Origin: Anopheles merus
Taxonomy: Eukaryota; Arthropoda; Insecta; Diptera; Culicidae
NCBI RefSeq assembly: GCF_017562075.2
Contig: NC_054083.1
Location: forward strand, 45,625,269 to 45,689,268
Direction: 5' to 3'
DNA length: 64,000 nucleotides
The translations under genes and the position numbers were made by a program. Position 1 is the first letter of the stretch. Every line of letters begins with the position of its first letter. The notes under the pieces were generated by a model. That model saw nothing but the letters and a program-made list of their open reading frames with translations, searched no databases and was not told where the DNA came from. Positions 1 through 9,135 of the stretch are shown piece by piece.

Positions 1-705
1 TAGCACTCGCTGATCGGGATGTACGGTCCGGACGAGGTGCTCAGGGCCGGGGACGGTTGCTCTGGCCCACTATCGAACGCACTGGTCGACGGGGAACGGT
101 CGGTGAGTTTCAGATTTTCCGGAATCTTTTTACCACCACGTTGCTGCTGCTGCTGCTGCTGTGCTGCTGATGGTCAATATTGAGCGACTGTGTACGCATA
201 TGATGCCCCATCGAGCTGGCCGTACCCGTACCGATACCGTTCGTCATTGTTGACGAGCTGGAGGGTTCGCCATTCTTCGCCGTCGGCTTACCACGCAACG
301 ACTGGGAGCGTTCGATGATGACGTCCAGGTTCGAGTACGCCTCCGCGTTCGGTACCGTTTGTCCCAGCTTTGCCTCGCAAATGATCGTCTCCCGGTTGGT
401 GTAGTCCATCGAGCGAAAGCCCATCATTTCCTCGTTCTGGTACGTGCCGTACGGGTTGTAGGCCGCCGGTGGTGTACGCTTTGCCGCCTGTTGGCTGTTG
501 TGATGGTGCTGTGACGGATCCGCTGCGGCTGCCTCTCCCACCACCGAATGATTCAGCATGGTCGTTTCGGTTTCGTTTGACACGTCCGTCGTTTCCATTA
601 CTGCTGCTGCCCCGTTGCTCGTCGATCGGGTCGGTGCCCTCGTCTCTACCACCGTGTCCGCCATGTTGACCGCATCCGCCATATTGATTGCGCCGATGTT
701 GTAAT
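1..705 (-). CDS. dos: dos coding exon 3, 5' part, cut by window edge and with a frame break
   Basis: The acceptor is TTTTCTGCATTGTAG, with the exon starting at 705. It begins YYNIGAINMADAVNMADTVV and is rich in S, T, H and Q, as expected of the disordered linker in Gab adaptors. The frame runs to VVVKRFRKI and a stop at 112-110. In the next frame, coding resumes at once as KKIPENLKLTDRSP and continues to SSGPYIPISECY at the edge. One extra A in the A5 run (T5 on the plus strand, 127-131) joins the two parts, so the apparent stop is most likely a homopolymer error. The YIPISEC tyrosine is a candidate phosphorylation site. Confidence 0.85.
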
Positions 706-3700
706 CTACAATGCAGAAAAGCGAGGATATTCGGTAGAGTTGGGAGCACGGAATGAAAAAAAACCAACAGCAAATTGCTTACATGGCCGATCGTCCACGG
801 TTTGCGTTTCCTGCAGGCTGCACACCTGGCAGATACAGTTCACCCAGCCGCGCATGTCCTCCTCGGTGTCCGCGGCCAGATAGTAGGTGCGGGTCGGCGT
901 CTTCACGTCGAACATGTGCGCGTACTTTTCCTTCTGCCGGTCGAGCCGCAGCCCCGCGTCCACCTGCTCACACTGGTCGAGATCGATGATGCCCTTCAGC
1001 TTGCGGCATTTGCGATCGGTGTAGTACTCGAGAAAGAACTGACCGGGCAGCTCACCCTGCTTGAGCGTGAACCAGCGCCGTCGCCATCGCTGCAATGGAG
1101 AAAATGAAATGGACAACAGTTAGCAGGGCGTCGAAACGAGACAACTCTAGAACGCCCCCGGGGGGGGAGGAACACCATCCCACATATGGACATATGGCAT
1201 GTGGGTGACGCCCGAGATGGCTGCGACAAAAACAATAACAGTCACAAAATCGAGTCGACCACAAATATGGGCACACACACAGCATAAGGAAATCGGTTCG
1301 GAAAAGGATGACATAATTTTTGCTCACATTGTTGGAAATCGGCTGAAAACTGAGAACTGACAACAACTGTGCCAACGTGTTAGAAATCGATAAACAAAAA
1401 CGGCACGCTCCTCACTATGTTGCGGGCACGGGAGGTAATGTGCATGTGCGCAGAATATGCAATGAATCATCCGGCATATGGGAAGAAGGTGCCGCTGGGC
1501 GATTATAACTGGGCGTAGTACACCACAACAGCACACACAGCCGCGTTAAAAGAAAGAAACAGACAACATCGACTGCGTTTCCGGCGTTGCGAAGATGGCG
1601 GCGTTTGTTTGGTCACATGATTCTCCAAGAAACCCCTAGCGATCGCAGGAAGCGATGTTTACATCACAAAACCACCACAAAAAAAAAATTGCACACAACA
1701 CGCGATCAAAGAGAAATAGGGTGGTCGGTCGGTCTCCCGTAGCAACCACACACATGTTACAACTACCCCAAAAACGCGCAGCGCTACAAAAAAAGTTTTC
1801 CCTTCTCTCCTTCGAACCGGATTTGAACCAGTGACCTATGGATTTCTACTTTCTGCATCATCTCTCTCTCTACAGTCCACCGCTCTACCAACTGAGCTAT
1901 CGAAGGCACTTGTCTCTCCCTCACTCACAACGCGAACCCATTCACAGCACGAACATGGCGCGCGCACTCTGCTTTATCGCCACACTCTCCTCCCTCTTTT
2001 GCCAACATCAGCATAAACTGGCCAGCCCACTCGAGTGCGCGTTCAACATACAAAACATGCGTGTATGTGTCCACCTCCAACCCCTCCATACACTGACCAG
2101 ACACACACACGCGCGCGCGAACAGCACGAACCAAACCGAAGCGAACGGTTAACTTGAATGAGCGCGCCGCGAAAACTGTCTCGCGTGTCATCTGTAAAAC
2201 TTCGAAAAGTGAATGGACGACAACACGCGGGTCCCCGCCCTCTTCCCGACAGTTTTGGAGGGTTTGTTTTGGAGAAGAAAAATAAACGGTAGTGGGGAGA
2301 TCAGTCCAGTTTGTCTAGTGCGGGAGGGGGAGAGCGCCCGCTAAACGGAGCTATTTTTAGCATAAACAGTGAACCGTTCGCACAGGTTCGTGATCAAATA
2401 TCTATGAAAAGGTTTTGTGTTCGCGGGAGGTCAGTTATGGCCCAGTAAGTGCGCGAGCGAGAGAGGTCTGAGGTCCAGTCACTTTGTAAACACACATAAG
2501 GGCAATCTGTTTTTTTCCAAGCTGCCGAAGCAAGGATGAGCCTTCCAAGATTCCATTGCAGATGATGATGATGATCGCGTTCGCCAGCCAAGCCAGCACA
2601 CCACCATTCACATTCCAAATGTAATTGAGTGGATGTGCCTGTAGACGATTGAGTAGATGTGAGATAACGGTCGCACCCAATCTGATAGGAGGCTGACTCT
2701 GGAAGATAAACGACAGTCCCTTTGGCCATGCGCCATGTGGATGGGGAAGAGAATTAAGCTCCTACTGAAGCGTCTCAATGAAAGCGGCTAATTAAGCTGA
2801 TCTGCGCTACAAATCGAGTCGAGTGTGGAGCGGGGTTCCGAAAATTTGTGTCTTCTGCGCGATCGAGATCGAGACACAACAAAACGCACACGACGCAAAC
2901 GCGTCTCTCGTGTGATCTTTCATCTCGCTTCGCATACGTTCTTCTGCACCAATTCCAATTTAGGGGGACAACGCCATGGACGACTCTCGGTTGAGAAAGT
3001 TAAGTTGATGATGGTCACATGGGTTCTTCGCCAGCATTAAGAGACAATTTGGAGCGAAGCCTGTCAGCGGTTTAATATTAGTTGAATGTGTTTGAACTGT
3101 CTAATAACATTGAAATGCTGATATTGTATGGAAACGAATTGGTAAATGGATTTTTTTTAAACAAATTGAATTTGACCCCAGTTACATTGTCCAGCTAAGA
3201 CATAAAATTATCCTATTAATCATTTTCTTGCCTCTAAAATTTAACCTTATATAGCATTGTAGCTAATGTATGTTAAAATATACACTAGTAACGCCTTCAA
3301 CATTATCTAATCGCTCAGTGCTTTCAAGCAAACTCCAAGGAGCGTCCCATTTCAATTTAAAACACTCTATCTTGATGTCTGAACCTTCAACTAACCCTCC
3401 CCGCTCCATTACAAAAAAAAGATGCGTAAAAAAGCAGCAAAGTTATCGGACCAAAGGTCACCGAAATTGCGTGTACCACCCCTTCTTCCACCGCGAATGC
3501 ACAGCCAACCAAACAACAACGGCGCGTTTGTTTATCTACCGCCGTTCATTTCGATTTAGCAGTTCCCACCCTCCCCACTCTCTAACGGAGGAGGCCACAC
3601 CAAATTGCGTCGAATGTGCACTGTGTGCATCCCTCCTCTTCAACGGTCTGTCTCATCTCCATCGAGCTAGTAATTTTTCATTGAACGCGAGAGTGCATGT

Positions 3701-5686
3701 TATGCATGCGGTCAGACCCGTCAGCGGCAGACGAGCCCCAACCGACTGGCCTTCACCATCAACAGGGAGTAGCAATTGTATTGGTGGCACGGCTATCATC
3801 GCTGTCGCACGATAGCGATCATCCAAAAAAGCGGTAAGAGCAGCAGGAACTAGAAGGGACTGTCTCATCACTGCTCCGACCGGCCAACGAGGTGGCGGAT
3901 TATGGGGCACATAAAACGGCTTCATTACGGTATCGGTTGTTCGTGAGCTAGCGAAGCCAAGCGATTGTGACGCCTCGTCATCCTAGCCGGATTATCGTTC
4001 CAATATTAGTGCGGAAAGTTCCTTGTTTTGCTCGTGCTTGTGTTAGGTTAGGGGTTCCGTTGCAATGGCGTTTAATTGAACCAATGCGGGTTTCCCTCAT
4101 TCCATCGATGTAACAAACACCAATACTTTTTTATGCAATCGAGATCTAATTTTCAACTCGAATATCGTTTAATCTGATCCGTCATCTATGGTGTATTATT
4201 TCATCTTCCGCTCTAGCTGGTTCCGGGATAGCTGCCAATACAATGCACCTAAAAAATAGAAATGTGTTAAATTATAACTAAATAACACAAAAAGTATAAA
4301 AATGCAGCTTTAACTATGTCATCCTAACATTAAGATCTCAAACAAACGCTTACACACCCATGTGTGCTGCAGGCTAATCACCCCCGCCAAAGATCATCTC
4401 ATCAGCTCTCGGACGGTTTAGACATCACCAGACAACAGGCCAGAGAGTACGCGCGCACTGGTCTACCTGGGTGGGCTGATTTATCCACCAGTCGCGGATA
4501 CAAGAAGAGTATCGAACCGGATCATCGTCGATGGAAAACAGAGAGCGAAAGCGAGAAAGAGACAGAGTGTCATCCCGCAGCGGGGTCCGGCCAACAAGAT
4601 CACAGGGCGCAAATGCCGCACACGCCGAGGGAGGGATGAACGCACCACGCAACAAAAATACAGCACACGCTCGATCGTTCCTGCTTCGATCGTATTTCGA
4701 CAACCAACGCCAATAGAATGTGTGTGTGTGTGTTTCTTCCCTTTCTCGCTGTTTTTAAATACACGGATATTATGATGGGTAGCTAATTAGAGGTACTGTT
4801 CTCCGGCTTGGTCGATCCGGAACCGGCGAACGGAATGGAGACAGCTTTAGAAGACGATGGACGGGGAGCTGGATTGAGACCTGATTGAGCTCGACATTTT
4901 CCAAACCCCAGTGGAAAATGATTCAAAGTTTTCATTTGTAGCGTTGAGAAATGGAGTTTCGTTCTCTTTTCCATTTCCATAGTGAGCTAATACATAAAAC
5001 AGCCCTTAATTGCCGTGGGATTGTCTGGGTTGACATTCAAATCAATTAAATATGGGGAAAGGCCCTGTCCCAAAGGCGCCACACATCCCAGTTGGGGTGC
5101 GGTAAAGTGACCACGACAACTCGTGGTCCAATGTCGCATGTTTCGTTTGTGTCCTTCTCCTCCTCTTCATCTTCTTTCATTTTGTCCCACAGTTCAGACA
5201 TTCATATGGTCCGCTTTCTTCCAAACATCATTTCCCATGGCATCTCGTGCGATCACTTCTCTGTGTGTGTGTGCGTATGCACGCTCCGTCACACTTCTAT
5301 TTCTGGTGTTAATTTCAGCAGCGCCTACTCTACAAGAAAACAAGCAGAATTGTTGGATAAAGACGGGTTATGCGTGTGTGTAGCAGCAGGCACCTTTCCG
5401 ATCATCTCCACCGGTCCACCGGTCAAGGACGGCCGCCACAGCCTGCTTGCTTACCAGCTACAACCGGAGGCGTTCGCGAATCCTCGCAAATCCTATTGCA
5501 AAAATAAAGCCCCCCTAACCCCCTCCCTTTGAAAGACGGTGCTAGAACGGAGAAGAGGAGTGGGAAATCATACACCCCACAGCAAAAGAGAATATAAATG
5601 GTGACTCACCGCGCGCCAGATACGTTTCGTCGGTGGCGATTGATGAGCCAGCCTTCGTGGTAGACCTCTTTATTCGTCGTCGCCAT
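1..5686 (-). CDS. dos: Daughter of sevenless (Gab-family PH-domain adaptor), 5' three coding exons, gene continues past left edge
   Basis: This is a docking adaptor of the Gab/DOS family. It is recruited to the plasma membrane by its PH domain and, once phosphorylated downstream of receptor tyrosine kinases (Sevenless, EGFR, Torso in Drosophila), binds the phosphatase Corkscrew/SHP2 and Drk/Grb2. Coding exons read on the minus strand are 5610-5686, 783-1089 and 1-705. The joined N-terminus reads through GWLI-KSPPTKRIWRA, then RWRRRWFTLKQ, LEYYTDRKCRKLKGIIDLDQ, CEQVDAGLRL and the terminal PH tryptophan in MRGWVNCICQVC. This is the Gab/DOS PH domain, over roughly residues 8-125. Introns are GT-AG and phases agree: exon 1 ends in phase 0, and exon 2 leaves one base that makes TAT with exon 3. 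Exon 3 is low-complexity and ends in a YIPISEC tyrosine motif. The Drk/Csw binding tail lies outside the window. Two single-base losses break the frame, one in exon 1 and one in exon 3. Gene identity is firm; the breaks look like sequence error. Confidence 0.9.
783..1089 (-). CDS. dos: dos coding exon 2 (core of the PH domain)
   Basis: The acceptor (TTTTCTCCATTGCAG, read on the minus strand) ends at 1090. The exon opens with CGA TGG CGA (R W R) and runs open for 307 nt to a GTAAGC donor at 782. It holds strands beta 2 to beta 7 and the C-terminal helix of the PH domain, including the basic patch WRRRWFTLKQ that contacts phosphoinositides in this family, the IIDLDQCEQVDAGL segment typical of Gab proteins, and the invariant helix tryptophan. 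No frame break is seen in this exon. Confidence 0.92.
1788..1794 (-). terminator. RNA polymerase III terminator of tRNA-Tyr
   Basis: A run of seven A on the plus strand reads as T7 on the minus strand, 13 nt past the 3' end of the tRNA. Pol III stops at runs of four or more T, so this is the expected terminator. Confidence 0.8.
1808..1906 (-). tRNA. tRNA-Tyr(GTA): tRNA-Tyr (anticodon GTA) with a 26-nt intron
   Basis: Read on the minus strand, the gene starts CCTTCGATAGCTCAGTTGG and ends in GGTTCAAATCCGGTTCGAAGG plus discriminator A. The 7-bp acceptor stem CCTTCGA/TCGAAGG pairs perfectly. The D arm carries the A box (TAGCTCAGTTGG) and the T arm the B box GGTTCAAATCC. The anticodon GTA is at 1873-1871. 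After removal of a 26-nt intron (1869-1844, placed one base 3' of the anticodon as in all eukaryotic tRNA-Tyr), the anticodon stem closes as GTGGA/TCCAT and the mature tRNA is 73 nt. It delivers tyrosine in translation. Splicing needs the tRNA splicing endonuclease. The sequence is almost the standard insect tRNA-Tyr, so the gene looks functional. It lies inside dos intron 1. Confidence 0.97.
5610..5686 (-). CDS. dos: dos coding exon 1 (start codon and N-terminus of PH domain)
   Basis: The ATG is at 5686-5684 and the exon ends at a strong GTGAGT donor (5609-5604). As given, the exon is 77 nt and reads MATTNKEVYHEGWLIN, then out of frame. One extra A at about 5640-5641 makes it 78 nt and restores the family hallmark GWLIKSPPTKRIWRA, ending in phase 0. 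That is exactly the phase needed to join the RWRRRWF start of exon 2. This short exon sits 4.5 kb from exon 2 and is easily missed by gene finders. The reading is an inference from family knowledge, but the match is very specific. Confidence 0.85.
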
Positions 5687-7611
5687 CTGGCCGCTTCTCT
5701 CCCTCTCTTTCGCACACTCAATTTGCAAACGTCGCACGAATTCTGTGTTCCGATGCTGCTGCTTCTTCCTTTCGGTCCTCGGGCCGACGGTCTGGCGGCG
5801 ATGGTCGCTTCAAATGTCGCTCGAAATTAAATTCCCGGTGCGTGTGTTTGTGTAGTTCCTCTGCAGTATTGCTTGCCGTTTTCGGTCCGGGAAATTTCGA
5901 CTGTTGCTCCTATCTCCTTTTCTCTAAATGTATTATTGCTTATTGTTCCGAACGAACTCCCTTCGAAGCAGGGCTTCCCTTTTCCGGCGGGTGCGTCGTT
6001 CACCGGTGTTAGAGGAATATCAATTCGAACCGCGGTGTCCGCGCCCCTCAGACCGGTCGTCCCCAATTTCGGCACCTTCGGACCGAGGTTAATAGGTACG
6101 GGAGTTCCGTTCTAATCGACCACCGGCAGCAACGTTCGATCGATTGGCCGCGACCATTATTATAATTACAATTTTTATGCTTCGACGGCACCACCTCTCC
6201 CTGTTAGGCACTTGCGTGTGTGTCTGTGTGTCTTTATAGCGTTTGCGGTTCTCCTTTCTAGCGCCGGGTGCTGCCGTCCACGCCCATCATCGTCACCAGA
6301 GCGAGAGAGAGAGAGAGAGACAGAGAGGGAGTGCGCGGTTCGAGTTTGTTTGCGATGATCTTGTTTCCTCTTGGCCAGTTTAATCTGCTGCTGCTCCTTC
6401 TTGCTTAGCCTACTGTTCCTTGTTCACCTGCCTGCGCATCAGCTGCTAAAGCAAAGGCCGCCGGAGGTTCGTTCGGCGGGTGTTGCTGCGATGGCGCTGG
6501 TCGATGATTCGCAAAGGGTGGCCGTGCTGTTGTTTTTTTTTTCTGCTCCTGTCGATACTGAACCAGCTGGTGTTGATTCATTCGCTAAATATGCATACAC
6601 ACCACACAGTGCGCTTCGGAATGAAACTAATCGCGAAAGGGTGGTGGATGCACATTTACAATGGATTCTTTTTATCAATGCTTCTCGGCAAAGCTCGCTG
6701 TCACAAAGGCACAAACAGATGGGGGTTTGCCCCTTTATTCCACTGTCTACTGGCTACTGCGATCGATGCGTACAGTAAATCCCAGCCAAAGGGCGAGACG
6801 GCACACACACACACACACTTGTGCTGTGTTTCAGAAAGGGGGTGGTTGGAAGCGGGTTTGATAAGGCCCTGCCCGGGTACAGTGTCGGGACGGGAAGTAC
6901 GGGCAATAGCAAACAGGGGATGGTGCGGGGACGGTCGAACCGAAACGGAACACGAAACTCGATAACTTGTGCGATGATAACGCGCGGAAACGACGAAAAC
7001 CGAAACACAGCGCCTACCAGGACGTACACATTTGAGGGAAATCAATTCCAGCCCCGCGATGGCGGAAGCAGCAGAATAGAGAACGATCACGCACTGTACG
7101 CTTTCGGTAAGCAACGGAAACGGATCGATAAATGACGTACCCGTACAACTTTACATTTTCACCACCACCACTCACACACACAGTATCCGATTTTCCTCTT
7201 TCGCGCACACAATATTGTGGAATTCACATCAAATCGCATCACCACATTGGCTTAATGTGCCGCCTCACTCACGATCGCTCGACATCTTGGAATATGAGAA
7301 CCACACAGCAGCCAGACAGACACCACCCGAAACACCAGCGGACCAGGGGAAGGCAACGACGGCAAAATATCACTCGACACACAGAACTCCGGAGAACGAT
7401 CGGGCGAACCCGAATCTTCATCTCATCTTTCCCACTTCACCTCCATCATCCGCGCCAGACCACGGATGCAGCGGAATTGGCTTGCCGATGGGTGAGCAAA
7501 AATAAGGGAACAACCAACAATGACGATGATGATGGCCGATGTAATGTGTGTGTGTGTGTGTGTGTATGTGCTGGTATGTGCCCCCTTTCGGTGTGCGTGC
7601 GTGTATCGGTA

Positions 7612-7642
<31 letters not shown>

Positions 7643-8159
7643 ACTGTATGCACAGCAAGAACAGCAGCAGCAAGCAAGATGTCCGATGTTTTCCTGTGGT
7701 TCTGCGGATTGTTTTTCAACCACACACAATTTCAATCACTTTCCAACACCGGCTAAACGAACGAGCGTAACATTTGTTTGCACCAGCTAAAGCACACGCG
7801 CACAATTAGCAGCAAACATTTTTCGGTGTGATGAACCTGCTCAGAATATTTATGCACTTCTGCTGCTGTCCCTGCTGTTTGACAACAAGCAGCCTCGGGT
7901 GCTGGCCTGCCGTACAACATGGCGCGGGTTTTTGACGTTCGAATATCGCTGCATCTCGCTCATTTTCTCTACCCGGCGTCCTTTACTCGCCAACAGTGCT
8001 CGGATTCGAAGTGAGCTTTTATGCCCTCCTCTCCCATTTCACTATAAACGCTTCGATTTCCACCTTTAAAGACAATAGTTCATATGCCTTTCGTTGCGTT
8101 GGTGATAATTTACCCGCACATCATATGACGATATGTGTACAGGCATTCCCCGATGTACA
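5687..8159. other. dos upstream region and probable 5' UTR/promoter, no gene
   Basis: The stretch lies between the dos start codon and the repeat patch. Bases just upstream of the ATG, read on the minus strand, are purine-rich and probably belong to the 5' UTR. Beyond that there are GA repeats (6302-6326), two GT repeats (7545-7570 and 7612-7639) and mixed non-coding sequence. No protein motif or tRNA is visible on either strand. A transcription start for dos cannot be placed. Confidence 0.5.
7545..7639. repeat. Compound (GT)n microsatellite in two blocks
   Basis: Two GT tracts, 7545-7570 and 7612-7639, are separated by about 40 bp of GT-rich sequence. Direct observation. Such tracts are length-polymorphic in mosquitoes. 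Confidence 0.9.
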
Positions 8160-8450
8160 CCATACTTGATATACGCGATTTCGTTACACGCGATATTTTG
8201 AATTTGACGGTTCTTTGAGCAAATTGATTTGATACAATAATTGTCAAATGCAACTAAATTCCAATTTGGGTGAATTTTAAATCCCATTTTGAGGGAAAAA
8301 ATGGATTTTTTTAGCTGTAATTAGGTCCAACAATTAATGGAGTTGCTAACACCTACGACTTCAAACGAATTAAACTAAAATTTGCAATAATTTTACAGAA
8401 ACCGTCTAAATCTGATACACGCTAATATTCAAGATACACGCGATTGCCTC
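8160..8450. repeat. Degenerate interspersed repeat with recurring ATACRCG motif
   Basis: Near-identical short units recur: GATATACGCGATT (8168-8180), TTACACGCGATATT (8184-8197), GATACACGCTAATA (8414-8427) and GATACACGCGATTG (8433-8446). They lie in AT-rich sequence directly next to a MITE. The pattern suggests the remains of a mobile or satellite-like element. The family is not identified. Confidence 0.4.
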
Positions 8451-8545
8451 TGCTCCGCATTCATACCGTAAATTGGGAATAAGTGTACATAAAAACCCAC
8501 CACCGGATCAGCTGATGCAATCGGGGAACATGTATGAGCAAGTGA

Positions 8546-8709
8546 CCCGGCGCTCTAGCACCAATCGAACACGATATCCGACTCGAACAAACCCATATAA
8601 TCGGATGGAGGTGCACTGTAAGACACAAACAAACAAACAAGACAAACATGTCAAATCCCATACATTTTTCATGTTCGATGTCGTGTTCGATTGGTGCTAG
8701 AGCGCCGGG
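8546..8709. mobile_element. 164-bp MITE with 33-bp terminal inverted repeats and TGA target duplication
   Basis: The terminal inverted repeats span 8546-8578 and 8677-8709 and differ at one position in 33. Both begin CCCGGCGCTCTAGCACC at the outer end. The element is flanked by TGA on both sides (8543-8545 and 8710-8712), consistent with a 3-bp target-site duplication. The 98-bp interior encodes nothing. Short non-autonomous DNA transposons with 3-bp duplications are known in Anopheles gambiae. The high similarity of the two ends suggests fairly recent movement. The autonomous parent is unknown. Confidence 0.85.
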
Positions 8710-8712
8710 TGA

Positions 8713-9135
8713 GATGGCGAAGCTCAGATGCTAATATGGCACACATGAAATGTTGGACCCTGTGGTGTTCTGCATTTTTTTTTTTGGTCAATTAATTTTA
8801 TCCACCAACACAGTCGTACACCGGCCATCTTAAACCCTCACAACGCCTTTCAAAAAACGCTCGCCAGCAAGGAAAACTCGCACCGATGTGGAGCATTGGT
8901 GAGCTCGTGCCAACGGTTTTTTGCATAGCGAGGTTCCCGTTTCCGAAGGGATGACAGCGGTTGTTTACATCTTACACAACCGAAACGTCATTTTTGCTCT
9001 CGCATTTTCAAAAGCACCACGATTTTTGGTGTGCACCACACTTTTTGAATAACATCATGTTTCGCCGGTAAAAAGGCACTCGCGGTTCCTTTTGGTGCAG
9101 CATTTTAGAAAAAGCTTTGCCCTTAAATCTCCACG
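8713..9135 (+). promoter_or_regulatory. Agk upstream region with a four-codon upstream ORF
   Basis: This 420-bp segment separates the MITE from the Agk start codon. It has no gene. A tiny upstream reading frame, ATG TTT CGC CGG TAA, sits at 9057-9071, 64 bp before the main ATG. If it is transcribed it could lower initiation at the Agk start. No clear TATA box or initiator was seen. Confidence 0.35.

Larger units (their letters stand above)
1090..5609 (-). other. dos intron 1 (4.5 kb), hosting a tRNA gene
   Basis: The intron is bounded by the GTGAGT donor at 5609-5604 and the TTGCAG acceptor at 1095-1090. The tRNA-Tyr at 1808-1906 lies inside it on the same strand. The rest is AT-rich non-coding DNA (for example 3060-3420 and 4060-4330) with a short (GT)7 near 4720. 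I see no further exon: open frames here are short, use no recognisable motif and lack good splice sites. Long first introns of signalling genes often carry enhancers, but no specific site can be named from the sequence alone. Confidence 0.8.

Noticed and set aside
7423..7725. Open frames rich in Thr-His or Val-Cys
   Set aside because: They are translations of GT/CA microsatellites.
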